This document shows positions 1 to 9,400 of a stretch of 64,000 nucleotides of DNA, in pieces. Numbering within the stretch: position 1 is the stretch's first letter; each line of letters begins with the position of its first letter. This DNA comes from CAIMUS01 sp046347625 (GTDB lineage: Bacteria > Pseudomonadota > Gammaproteobacteria > Competibacterales > Competibacteraceae), in contig JAXMFU010000002.1 in assembly GCA_046347625.1 (NCBI GenBank), positions 620,001 through 684,000 on the forward strand, read 5' to 3'. The translations under genes were made by a program, and so were the position numbers. The notes under the pieces are model-generated. The model was not told the origin of the DNA, did no database searches, and saw only the letters and a list, made by a program, of their open reading frames with translations.

Positions 1-647
1 AGACAGGCGAGCAGCACGGCGATGGTAGTCTCGCCTAGGCCGGGGATGGTGTCCAATAAGTCGCGGCGTTTCCGCCGGTCGGGATCCTGATCGAGGTGGT
101 CATGGATGGCAGCACGCGTCGGTTCGATTTCGGCGTCCAGCAGGGCCACCACGCGGGTGAGGGAGGCCTGGACGGTGGCGTCGGCGCCGTCTTGACGGTT
201 GCGTTCCATCTGCCGCATGGCCGTCAGGTCGTCCAGGCGACGGACCAGCGCCTGCAGCTGCCGGACGGCGGGTGGCAACGGTTGCCAGGCGGGCGGCGGC
301 TGGAGCTGACAGAAGCGGGCAATCAACTGGGCATCCGCTTTATCGGTTTTGGTCCGCTTCAGTTCGGCTTTACCGAAGGCATGGATTTGGGCGGGGTTGA
401 CCACGCTAACGGGGATCCCGGCATCGACCATCGCGGTCGCCAGGGCCTCGCCATAGCGGCCGGTCGCTTCCAGACAGACGTGCGCGGGTGCGAACGGGCG
501 CAACCAGGTGAGGAACGCCTCGAATCCGGCCGAGGTATTCGGAAAAACCTTGGTCTTGTACTTCCCGTCGATCCAGGCGGCGGCGTCGACTTTGGCGTTG
601 GCGATGTCGACCCCAATGGGGGTGACTGTGGGGGAGGAGATTAACAT
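1..647 (-). CDS. IS110-family transposase, N-terminal 215 residues (cut by window edge)
   Basis: The translated minus strand gives a typical IS110 DEDD (RuvC-like) recombinase N-terminus. These enzymes move a circular dsDNA intermediate under guidance of an element-encoded RNA. The acidic catalytic residues are visible at D14 (GVDIANAKVD), E60 (CLEATGRYGE) and D102/D105 (RTKTDKADAQ). The ATG at 647 gives the expected family N-terminus, although no strong Shine-Dalgarno precedes it. The window ends inside PGLGETTIAVLL, where the C-terminal Tnp_20 domain with the catalytic serine would begin, so intactness cannot be judged. About 240 non-coding bases follow upstream of the start, as expected for the left end of an IS110 element. 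Confidence 0.93.
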   Translation of the reverse strand, partial: MLISSPTVTPIGVDIANAKVDAAAWIDGKYKTKVFPNTSAGFEAFLTWLRPFAPAHVCLEATGRYGEALATAMVDAGIPVSVVNPAQIHAFGKAELKRTKTDKADAQLIARFCQLQPPPAWQPLPPAVRQLQALVRRLDDLTAMRQMERNRQDGADATVQASLTRVVALLDAEIEPTRAAIHDHLDQDPDRRKRRDLLDTIPGLGETTIAVLLAC

Positions 648-890
648 CACGTCGTACCTACTCAACGGTGAGGCGATGAAGCGACCGGTTCATCCGGCAC
701 TGCTAACCAGGTTCAGCCTTATGCATCCAGGGTGTCGCCCAGGGCGGACCTCCGATACCGTTCGAACGCTAAGGCTAGCGAGGACACCGGGCGACGATCT
801 ACGTAACAGGCTCAAGGGCCTCAGGTCGGGTACGTCTTGCCCGGTCTCCGGCCCGATGATCAGTCGGGGATTCCGTCTCATGATAGTAAG
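648..890 (-). ncRNA. Candidate IS110 left-end non-coding region encoding a bridge (guide) RNA
   Basis: This stretch lies between the transposase start and the neighbouring REP-A repeat and has no plausible gene. It is rich in self-complementarity: a perfect hairpin CGCTA-GCCT-TAGCG lies at 767-780, and GTCGCCC at 734-740 can pair with GGGCGAC at 789-795 to close a larger domain. IS110-group elements are known to encode their bridge RNA in the non-coding left end upstream of the transposase. That position and the pairing are the support. The exact RNA ends and the target-binding and donor-binding loops were not determined. Confidence 0.5.
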
Positions 891-904
891 ATCAGAATCA
901 AGAT

Positions 905-1032
905 ATAAGGTCGGGTTAGGCGCGCCCCCTGCCGTGCGTGGAGTTGGCAGAAATGTGGTGGGCGCGTCGTAACCCGACAGGGAGCCGAGTTTTATCGCCG
1001 AGGGTGCATTTTTCTGAAAAGCATGATCGTTG
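905..1032. repeat. REP-A repeat, copy 1 (about 130 bp)
   Basis: GGTCGGGTTAGGCGCGCC at the left and GGCGCGTCGTAACCCGAC near 961-978 form a large imperfect palindrome. A tail ending in GAAAAGCATGATCGTT follows. The same palindrome and a closely similar tail recur at 26404-26532, and the palindrome recurs at 15658-15731. This copy lacks the leading GTA seen in the others, exactly where the IS110 left end begins. Confidence 0.7.
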
Positions 1033-1055
1033 GGCACGTCCTGTGCCCAGCCTAC
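1030..1055. repeat. REP-B palindrome
   Basis: TGGGCACGTCCTGTGCCCA followed by GCCTAC is a short hairpin repeat of the same family as those at 24805-24899 and 58081-58107. It lies just past the stop codon of the carboxypeptidase gene and could act as a 3' end stabiliser or terminator-like structure. Confidence 0.55.
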
Positions 1056-1069
1056 CGCCTTCGGTCGGA

Positions 1070-3814
1070 CTAACTGCCCTGCTGTAGGAAACAGCCCATC
1101 TGCTTACGCTTTAACGTCTGGCAAGCATTGCCCGCCTCCACCTGACTCAACCCCTTGAAACAGGCCCGATACAGCGTCTTACCGTCCCGGTCCACTGGAG
1201 TGACGACGGCACGTCCCGGCGACAATAGGGCAGGTGCGGCCTGGCTGGCTTGAACCAATTGCTTGGCCGCATCGGCCTTACTGGAAAAAGCGCCGACCTG
1301 GACTTGGCATAGACCCGGCTTGACGGCAGGAGCCGCCAGCGCAACGGCAGCAACTTTGAGCGTCTCGGGTTTGGACTTGTCCGGCGTGGTCGCTTTGGAC
1401 TGGGCCAGCTTATCCACTGGTTTAGACTTGGCCATCGTTTCGGGCGCCTCTGCTTTCCGAGTTTCGGCTGCCTTGTCCTGAGAAGCCAGTTTCTTCTCGG
1501 CGCTCGGGCTTTTGGCCGGCGGATTCGCGGGTTCCGGTTTGCCCGCCTTGGCAATCTTGTCGGCAGCCGAGGATTTCTTATCCGAAGCTGTGGCCTTGGC
1601 TGCCACTTCCGTAGGCTCAGCTTTTTCGGCTGGAGCCTTTTTACCGGTGGCAGGCGCCTTTTCAGCCGGAGCCGGCTTCTTGTTGGTGGTTACCGGTTTA
1701 GAGGATTGAGCCGGAACCGCTTCCTCATCCTCACCGCTGGACACCGAGGCCGGCTGCTCCTGAGCAGTCTCCCTGGTTACTTTTTCGGCAACGGCGGGCT
1801 TCTGTTGAGTCGGAACGGCTTTAGGGAACAATTCGGGCTGCGAGGTGCTGCTCTCTGTAGTCACTTCCTGATACATAGGACGCCCGATCAATTCCACGGA
1901 ACCGCTGGTTTCTCCTTTGCCTGCCGGGGTAGCGACACCGGCTCCGGGGGATAAGGTCGGGACCGGCTTGGGAGGGGCGTCCGGTAGCCTGGCATCAGTC
2001 CCTTGGGGTGAGGTGCTGGTTGCCGGGGTGGGGGTCACCCGGGTGGCTGGAGCCGGAAGCGGTTTGGAAGCAGCATCCGAGGCCTCATCATCGTCTCCCT
2101 GCAATACGGGGAGTGCGGGCTTGGACTGAGCAATCAAGGTCGGCGTTGGTAAGGGCGTGCCGGCGCGTGTCGGTGGGGTGTAACGGCCAGGACCCTCCTC
2201 GGTGCTCACACTGTTGCCGCTGCGCCAGGTTGGAACGGCTGTGACCCGTGTCGTCGGGGAGGTAGCAGGCAATGGTGCCGTTTCAGCGCGCTCGTCGGCG
2301 GATTCCTGCTCCGCGGCAGACGCTTCGTAAGCAGGGTTATCTTTAAACCGGTCGCTGTCCCCAGTATAGGTGGGTGCACTCCGGGCGCTGGAAGTCGGGC
2401 CGGGTCCGGTATAGGTATAGACCGGTGCGCCCTGGGTGCTGGAAGCCGGACCGGCTCCGGTATAAGTATAAAAAGACGTGCCCCGGGCACCGGAGGCTGA
2501 ACCGGTTCCGCTATAAGTGGGCGTGCTCCGGGTGTTGCCGGCGGTATTGGCCGACCAGGACGCCGGTGTACGGCGGCTGGTGGACACATCTTGATCCTCG
2601 GCGGTAGCGCCGGCAGTCGGGTAAGGTTCACTGGATCGTGCAGTTTCCTTAACCACCGAGCCGCTGGAATAGCGCTGAAAAGGCTGAATCGAGCCACTGG
2701 TCGACGCTCCACTGTCTGTCGGGGAAACCTGGGCTACGGTCACCGTCGGGGGACCGGAGTAGGTCACTTTAGGCCGGGTATCCACCACCACCGCCCCCGG
2801 ATCCGTCGATGCCGGTCTGACCGCTGTCTCGGAACTTCTGCCGGCGGGATAAGCCGAATCGAACCGATCTCCGTAGTAAGTCACGGGTGCTGGAGCAGCA
2901 ACCCTGGAAATGGAATAGGAACCCGCCGGCTGATACCGGTAAGTCGTTCCGGAAGACGAGGGATAAGAGCGAGAGGCCGTTTGCCATATCGCGCCACCGG
3001 CTCCCATCTGCGCGAATCCCATATCCAGAATCTCGCTCATGTGCGAGTCGCGGCTACGCGCGGTTTCACCCCCGAAGACTACACCGATCAGACGAGTGCC
3101 GTTGCGTTGCGCGGAAGCCACCAGATTGTAACCGGAGTCACGGATATAGCCGGTTTTAAGTCCATCCGCACCGACATAGCTGCCCAGCAGGTGGTTATGG
3201 TTGGGAAACATCCGATTGCGGAAGTAAAAATTATCGGTGGAGAAATAGGAATAGTATTCTGGAAAATTTCTCTGCAAAGCCAGCGCCAACCTGAACATAT
3301 CCCAGGCCGTGGTGACCTGAAAGGGATCGGGCAAACCGGAAGCATTCCGAAAATAGCTCTGTGACATATCCAGCGCATGGGCCTGTGCGGTCATCTGCCG
3401 GGCAAAATTTTCTTCCGTACCGCCCAGTGACTCCGCCAGTACCGTAGCGGCGTCATTGGCCGAACAGGTCACCAGGCCGAGAATCGCTTCCTCGACCGTG
3501 ATCCTGTCTCCCGCATGCAGCCCCAGCTTCGAAGGGGGCTTGGCAGCGGCTTCCGACGACACCCACAGGCTCTGCCTGAGACTGAGCCGGCCCTGCTTGA
3601 GCGCCGTGAAGGTCATATACAGGGTCATCATTTTAGTCAGTGAGGCGGGATACCTCTGTGCCTCGGCGTTCTGCTCGAATAACACTTTACCCGTGGAGGT
3701 ATCGACAACCAAGGCTGAGTAGGGACCCGCCTGAACCGTTGGGGCCCTTAGTACAGCACTGCCAAGCAGCAGCAGAATGAAGGCAAGACGATAGCAAAAA
3801 CTGGGCGATAACAT
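1070..3814 (-). CDS. Serine-type D-Ala-D-Ala carboxypeptidase (PBP5/6-like) with long linker and C-terminal SPOR domain
   Basis: The protein (914 aa) is predicted to trim D-Ala from peptidoglycan stem peptides in the periplasm. The penicillin-binding motifs are clear: SxxK at S58-K61 (ASLTKMM), SxN at S118-N120 (CSANDAA) and KTG at K220-G222 (LKTGYIRDSGYN). The ATG at 3814 is preferred because AAGGAAAG lies 6 bases upstream and the product then begins with a signal peptide (residues 1-29, ending VQA). Residues about 300-830 are a low-complexity Pro/Thr/Ser/Ala/Lys linker with short repeats of the SARSAPTYTG type, far longer than in ordinary PBP5/6. The last 75 or so residues (CQVQVGAFSSKADAAKQL and on) form a SPOR domain, which binds denuded glycan at division septa, so a septal role is inferred. 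Confidence 0.9.
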   Translation of the reverse strand: MLSPSFCYRLAFILLLLGSAVLRAPTVQAGPYSALVVDTSTGKVLFEQNAEAQRYPASLTKMMTLYMTFTALKQGRLSLRQSLWVSSEAAAKPPSKLGLHAGDRITVEEAILGLVTCSANDAATVLAESLGGTEENFARQMTAQAHALDMSQSYFRNASGLPDPFQVTTAWDMFRLALALQRNFPEYYSYFSTDNFYFRNRMFPNHNHLLGSYVGADGLKTGYIRDSGYNLVASAQRNGTRLIGVVFGGETARSRDSHMSEILDMGFAQMGAGGAIWQTASRSYPSSSGTTYRYQPAGSYSISRVAAPAPVTYYGDRFDSAYPAGRSSETAVRPASTDPGAVVVDTRPKVTYSGPPTVTVAQVSPTDSGASTSGSIQPFQRYSSGSVVKETARSSEPYPTAGATAEDQDVSTSRRTPASWSANTAGNTRSTPTYSGTGSASGARGTSFYTYTGAGPASSTQGAPVYTYTGPGPTSSARSAPTYTGDSDRFKDNPAYEASAAEQESADERAETAPLPATSPTTRVTAVPTWRSGNSVSTEEGPGRYTPPTRAGTPLPTPTLIAQSKPALPVLQGDDDEASDAASKPLPAPATRVTPTPATSTSPQGTDARLPDAPPKPVPTLSPGAGVATPAGKGETSGSVELIGRPMYQEVTTESSTSQPELFPKAVPTQQKPAVAEKVTRETAQEQPASVSSGEDEEAVPAQSSKPVTTNKKPAPAEKAPATGKKAPAEKAEPTEVAAKATASDKKSSAADKIAKAGKPEPANPPAKSPSAEKKLASQDKAAETRKAEAPETMAKSKPVDKLAQSKATTPDKSKPETLKVAAVALAAPAVKPGLCQVQVGAFSSKADAAKQLVQASQAAPALLSPGRAVVTPVDRDGKTLYRACFKGLSQVEAGNACQTLKRKQMGCFLQQGS

Positions 3815-4148
3815 CGACTTTCCTTGGAACTCTTGTGTGAAGTGTGATCGGTGTAATTTACGTTGACTGCGCACTACAAGCAAGCGGATTCAATTTAGGG
3901 TTATGACTCAACCTGATGTTGTTAAACAAGGAGTCCCGAGTCCGCTCCTATATTGACGAGCTTGTTAGCAAATAAGACCGGGTTGCCGCCGGAATTCGCT
4001 TGCAATTAAGCTTGCTCCTACGGGTGCAGGAACGCAAGTCTTACGGCGGGGTCACAACTGGCGGATGCCAACCTGTCGCCGGTTGGTAAATATGAGGTTG
4101 CCCGTAGGTTACAGCGGGGATGGCGATATCACTATTGAGAGATGGCAA
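3815..4148. other. Intergenic region, no gene seen
   Basis: This gap separates the divergent carboxypeptidase and DUF1232 genes, so it must hold both promoters. I could not assign -35/-10 boxes with confidence. No repeat or RNA gene was recognised. Confidence 0.6.
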
Positions 4149-4571
4149 ATGAAGCAAGCTTATGAGAGCGACAGTTACAAGGCGGCGCGCGATAAGGCGG
4201 CCGGATATACCCGTGATCCTGGCAAGCTGCAACAGTTACTGGACAGAGCCTGGGAAAAAATGGCCAGGCAGGGCAAATGGCTGGCCGATGTCCGGGACGC
4301 CTTCATTGTCATGCTGCGTCTGTTGCGGGCCTACGCCAAGGGACAATACCGGGAAATACCCTGGCGCAGTCTGCTGATGATTACCGCCGCCGTCGTTTAT
4401 TTTGTCATGCCGATCGATTTTATCCCGGATTTTGTTTTCGGTATCGGACTGCTGGATGATATTGCGGTGATAGGCTGGACCTTGGCGGCGGTAAAAGCCG
4501 ATATCGAACGCTTCCTCGCCTGGGAAATCGCCCACTCTGGAGCTCCTGTGGTCGAGCGTGAGGAGGCTTAG
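4149..4571 (+). CDS. YkvA-family (DUF1232) small membrane protein
   Basis: The product (140 aa) carries the DUF1232 signature around residues 77-107: a hydrophobic stretch followed by PIDFIPDF and GLLDDIAVIGW. The family is membrane-associated and widespread, with no agreed biochemical role. The ATG at 4149 (MKQAYESDSY) is preferred over ATGs at 4065 and 4092 because GAGAG lies about 9 bases upstream and the extra residues look non-conserved. It stands alone between two minus-strand genes. Confidence 0.8.
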   Translation: MKQAYESDSYKAARDKAAGYTRDPGKLQQLLDRAWEKMARQGKWLADVRDAFIVMLRLLRAYAKGQYREIPWRSLLMITAAVVYFVMPIDFIPDFVFGIGLLDDIAVIGWTLAAVKADIERFLAWEIAHSGAPVVEREEA

Positions 4572-4626
4572 GGGAAATACCCGGGTAGATGGTACCACCA
4601 ACGGAAACGGCGGCGCTCGCAGAAAT

Positions 4627-6384
4627 TCAATACGCCCCGGTTGCATTCTGATGGGTTCCTTCTGATGAAGTCTGGGCAGGGTGATCAGGGCAAGTTTCGG
4701 TCTTGGGAAAGAACCACCAGCCGAGTAGCCACCATAATGCCAGTACACCGATGAGTGCCGGTACGGTTGTCCTAATCCAGCTACGCCGTTTGCCGGACTT
4801 GGGTTTGGCATTGTCGTGTTGCCAGGGTTTGAGACCCCAGGCGCTGACCGCTGCCGCCCCGACCGCCCAGGTAATAATGGTGTAGGTTTTGAAATGATTG
4901 AAGGGACATAGGTTACCAACGAGATGGGCCAGTTCGGCGGCATAATATGAAATGATGAATACCTCCAGCCATTCGATCTTAGTCTGAATGGCGGTGACAC
5001 GGCTGACGTTGGCATGCAGTTCCTGCACTATTTCATGTTGCCGCTGTGCCATCTCCTGGTGCCTTTGCTCTGTGTAAGTGGCATCGATATCGGTAATGGC
5101 GCGACGCACCCGCTCCTGGGTGGATTCCACCTGGAAAGCCCGTTGCACCAGGTGATAATAACGGTTCAGGGCATCCCGACTGCTGATTTCATTGAAGTAG
5201 CCGTACACAGCGAAATCCAGCAGATCCTCGCGCAGGCTACGTAGCTGGGCGAGCGCATCAGGACTGGACCAATCGGTGGAACGGGCCACTTTGCCTGCTT
5301 GGGCAACGGCGCGTTGCAACATCAGGCGCTGGAGCAGGGCCAGCAGATAGCCGATAAAGTAGCGGTCGCGGCTGATCAGCAGCCGCTCTTCGTTGAAGGG
5401 CAGGCTGGTCTTGCCGGGTTCAGGCGTCTGGTCGGCGACGGCATGAGCGGCGCCCAGATAGGATACCGCCGCCCAGTGTCTGCTGTTGAGCAGGGCGTTG
5501 GGAATGAGCAAATCTTCTTCCGGGGCGCCGGCGTGTTGCCGCTCTTCCACCTGGGCCAGGCTGGACAGCAGCCGTCCGATGCGGTGGCCGACCTCTTCCT
5601 GTTGAAAGTCAATTGTCGGGGGAAAGCGGGCGACGGTATAGACCGTGAACTGATCCTGGACCTTTTCCAAACCCAGTGGCTGCAGCGGGGAGAGCAGAAA
5701 GGTTTGCAACTCATCCAGCGAAATTTCTCCGCCGATTACGCCCAGGCGCTCGGTGAACGGAGCCTCTGAGATCGGGGCCGGTGGAAGAGTAGCCGCCATC
5801 GGCCCGGTCGGTGGTGATTTGAAGGGATGCTCGTTGGGATGCGGGAGCAGCAGGCTCGGTCGGGTGGCGGGCCGTATCTGGGCGACCCGATAGTTGAATT
5901 GTTGTGCATCACCGGGCTCAAGAGAGACACGTGTGTAGGGGTGGCCGTCCACCAGGAGTTTGTCGCCGACCCGCAATGTGATGGACAGAACGCCGACCCC
6001 GTAAGGCGAGATAAATAATTCGATGCCGGGACCACCAGACACGTGTGCCGTGAAATACTCGTGCTGTGGACAACGGACCAGCAGCCAGTTATGAAACCAG
6101 GCGTGGAGCGTAGCCTCATCGACTTTCAGATAGCGGCAGCCACCGCGGGTTTCCTGATCGAATAAAAAGCTCTGTACATTGTCCAGGATATCCCGCCGGT
6201 AATAAGCGTGGGGATCAGCGCAGTGCCAGACGGTGCGATCCTCCTGACAGCGCAGGTTTTCCAGCGCTTCGACGGCCTGTTCGCAGCATCGCCGCTGCAG
6301 AGAGAATGGGTAGAGGAGCCGAGTGTGCAGATGTCCGGCAGCCAATTGATAAGCCGTATCCGTCAGCGCTGGAGTGGTTTCCAT
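4627..6384 (-). CDS. Unrecognised 585-aa protein: large soluble part, coiled coil, C-terminal membrane hairpin
   Basis: I do not recognise a family. Residues 1-180 look globular and residues 180-210 are a Pro-rich hinge. Residues 215-400 form a second globular part, and residues 420-470 are charged and helical, likely coiled coil. Membrane-like segments lie at 471-490 (VFIISYYAAELAHLV), 500-518 and 539-558, followed by a short tail. The layout resembles CorA-like proteins, but the CorA GMN motif is absent. The ATG at 6384 is chosen because a near-perfect AAGGAGG lies 8 bases upstream. A longer frame opens at 6432, where ATG overlaps the stop of the STAND gene (TAATG). The Shine-Dalgarno and close spacing imply co-expression with the STAND NTPase. 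Confidence 0.7.
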   Translation of the reverse strand: METTPALTDTAYQLAAGHLHTRLLYPFSLQRRCCEQAVEALENLRCQEDRTVWHCADPHAYYRRDILDNVQSFLFDQETRGGCRYLKVDEATLHAWFHNWLLVRCPQHEYFTAHVSGGPGIELFISPYGVGVLSITLRVGDKLLVDGHPYTRVSLEPGDAQQFNYRVAQIRPATRPSLLLPHPNEHPFKSPPTGPMAATLPPAPISEAPFTERLGVIGGEISLDELQTFLLSPLQPLGLEKVQDQFTVYTVARFPPTIDFQQEEVGHRIGRLLSSLAQVEERQHAGAPEEDLLIPNALLNSRHWAAVSYLGAAHAVADQTPEPGKTSLPFNEERLLISRDRYFIGYLLALLQRLMLQRAVAQAGKVARSTDWSSPDALAQLRSLREDLLDFAVYGYFNEISSRDALNRYYHLVQRAFQVESTQERVRRAITDIDATYTEQRHQEMAQRQHEIVQELHANVSRVTAIQTKIEWLEVFIISYYAAELAHLVGNLCPFNHFKTYTIITWAVGAAAVSAWGLKPWQHDNAKPKSGKRRSWIRTTVPALIGVLALWWLLGWWFFPKTETCPDHPAQTSSEGTHQNATGAY

Positions 6385-6431
6385 GCGGGCATCCTCCTTT
6401 AATGACCTTGGATGAAGTCTGTCATTCGGCA

Positions 6432-9400
6432 TTATTGCGGTGTAGCATGCAGCATCGCTTCGATCTTCTTCATATCCGGATAGTCGATCCCGCGTTGCCG
6501 CAGCTTGGCAAAGTCGTCGAGAACTGCCTCTGCAAAGGTTTGCTGGTCGTTCACCTTGTCCCGTGCATGCTGGCTGTAAATGGCTTCGGCTTTCTCGAAC
6601 TGGCCGGAGAGCAGATAACCGTGAGCCTGGTTGGTGGCAATGGTGGCGGTAGTGAATTCGTCCGATGCGAGTGTCAGGGCTTCCTCGGCAGCGGCGATGG
6701 CTTCCTTGAATTGGCGGTCAAAGAGCAGGGTGAAGGACTGAGCGCCCAGAATTCTGGCTAGGAATTGCCGACTATCGTTGTCCTGCTGCTTGGCGTGCAA
6801 ATCACGCGCAAGTGTCAGTGTCTCCGTTATTGCATCGCGGGCGGCACTGGTATTACCAGCATCCATTTCGAGGCTGGACAGCACTGCCAACGCTTGGGCC
6901 AAGCCAGGCGGGTTAGCGAGCTTGCGGCCCTCTGCCACAAGTTGGCGTTGGTAGGTGAGAGCAGCCTGGGTATCGCCTTGATCAGCACAGACATGGGCCA
7001 GCTGATTATAAACGTAGGTGAGAGCCTGATTCGTCGCCTGGGTTTTAGCAAACAGTTTCGAGACAACTTCTAGTTCCTTCTCAAATAACACCCGTGCTTG
7101 GGGAAAATTGCCTTGCTGGGCATGCAACTTGCCTAGCCGATCATAGCTTGCCCCCAAGTCATATTGCCACTGAGTATTGGCCGGGTCCTGCTGCGCCAGC
7201 CGCTCCCTGATCGCCAGGGCGGCCTGATAGGCGGCCAGCGCCCCGGGCAGATCGCCTTGTGCTTGGCGCACGTCGCCAATCTTGTTATGGCTGATCGCCA
7301 GGTCGCGTTGCCACTGGGCATTGGCCGGGTCCTGCTGCGCCAGCCGCTCGGCAATCGCCAGGGTGGTCTGATGGGCGGCCAACGCCCCGGGCAGATCGCC
7401 TTGTGCTTGGCGCACGTCGCCAATCTTGTTATGGCTGATCGCCAGGTCGCGTTGCCAGTCGGCATTGGCCGGGTCCTGCTGCGCCAGCCGCTCCCTGATC
7501 GCCAGGGCGGCCTGATAGGCGGCCAGCGCCCCGGGCAGATCGCCCTGCGCCTGGCGCATGCCGCCGATCTTGTTATGACTGATCGACAGGCCGCGTTGCC
7601 AGTCGGCATTGGCCGGGTCCTGCTGCGCCAGCCGCTCGTCAATCGTCAGGCTGGCCTGAAAGGCAGCCAGGGCGCCGGGGAAATCCCCCTGCGCCTGGCG
7701 CACGTCGCCGATGTTGTTGTGGCTGACTGACAGGCCGCGTTGCCAGTCGGCATTGGCCGGGTCCTGCTGCGCCAGCCGCTCCCTGATCGCCAGGGCGGCC
7801 TGATAGGCGGCCAGCGCCCCGGGCAGATCGCCTTGTACCTGGCGCACGTCGCCGATCCGCTCATGGCTGGTCGCGAGGTCGCGTTGCCACTGGGCATTGG
7901 CCGGGTCCTGCTGCGCCAGCCGCTCCCTGATCGCCAGGGCGGCCTGATAGGCGGTGAGCGCCCCGGTCAGATCGCCTTGTGCCTGGCGCACGTCGCCGAT
8001 CTTGTTATGGCTGACCGCCAGGTCGCGTTGCCACCCGGCATGGGCCGGGTTCTGCTGCGCCCACCGCTCGGTAATCGCCAGGGCGGCCTGATAGGCGGTG
8101 AGCGCCCCAGCCAGGTCGCCCTGTGCCTGGCGCACGTTGCCGATCTTCTCATGGCTGACCGCCAGGTCGCGTTGCCACCCGGCATGGGCCGGGTTCTGCT
8201 GCGCCCACCGCTCGGTAATCGCCAGGGCGGCCTGATAGGCGGTGAGCGCCCCAGCCAGGTCGCCCTGTGCCTGGCGCACGTTGCCAATCCTGCTGTGGCT
8301 GGCCGCGAGGTTGTGCTGCCACTGGGCATTGGCCGGGTCCTGCTGCGCCAGCCGCTGCATGATATTCAACCCTTTTTGATACAATTCCAGCGCCATCGGC
8401 AGGTTCCCGAAATCCTGCTGCACATCAGCCTGATTCATCAGGGCGACGGCCCGATTGTGCTCGCTCTCTGCCGAGATCTCCTCACTCGGCAGCCTCTCGA
8501 AATACTCGCCGGCTGTCTTCGCCACCCCCTCGAGGAGATCGAGCCGGCCGATGGGTTCGAGCTTGTGTCGCAGATCGAACAGCATGTAGTTGATCAATCC
8601 TTCCGCCTGTCCCTGTGACCAGGTGGCCACTTTGCGGGCGTGTTCGGCCCGATTGCGCTGCACGAAGGCAAACCCGGCCAAGGCCGACGTCACCAGCAAT
8701 CCCACCGCCAAGCCCGCGATCAGGCGGCGCTGGCGGCGGCGGCGCGTTTTGGCCGCCTGTTCACTCTGGGCGATACTGGCTTGAATGTAAGCCTGTTCCG
8801 CCGGACTGAGCGCCGCCACCTGCTGGTGTAACCGCTCTTCCGCTTCCGCCAGCCGTGAACCGCGCAAAAGGATGCTGGGATCGTGATCATGTTGCTGCCA
8901 TTCCTGCAACTCCAACCGCAGCCGATTCTGCCATACCCGAAACTGCCGATTTTGCGTGACCCACTGCTGCAAGGGGGGCCAATGGCGGATCAGCGCCTCG
9001 TGGATCAACTCCACGGTCTCCTGGCCTTGCGCATCCCGACCGGTCACCACCAACCGCAACCGCTCATCGGCCAGCCGGCTCACCAGATCCCAATTGGCTT
9101 CACCCACCTGAGCTTTGGTCGCGACCTGACGGGTGTCCTCAGTTCCTTCGCCGGGACAGACCAATTGCGTGAAAATGTGCCGCAGCCGCTCCTGATCTGG
9201 GGCGCCAAACTGGGTCAACACGGTATCGGCATGATGGGCCAAGGCGCGCTGGACACCGCCCAATTCCTCATACGCCAGATGCGTCAGGGTACCTTCCGTC
9301 TGCCGGTGCCATACCTGTTCCAGGGTGAACTGTAAGAGCGGCAGACTGATCCTTTCCGCTTCCCCGGCACCTGCCGGCTGTGCCCGTAGGTCGCGCAGAA

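Noticed and set aside
4627..6384. CorA-type magnesium transporter
   Set aside because: The layout is similar but the diagnostic GMN motif after the first membrane helix is missing.
7056..8351. Possible CRISPR-like periodic repeat
   Set aside because: The period is 144 bp, the whole unit is conserved and coding, and there are no variable spacers.
7164..8618. Repetitive open frames antisense to the STAND TPR array
   Set aside because: Their repeats simply mirror the 144-bp coding units of the true gene.
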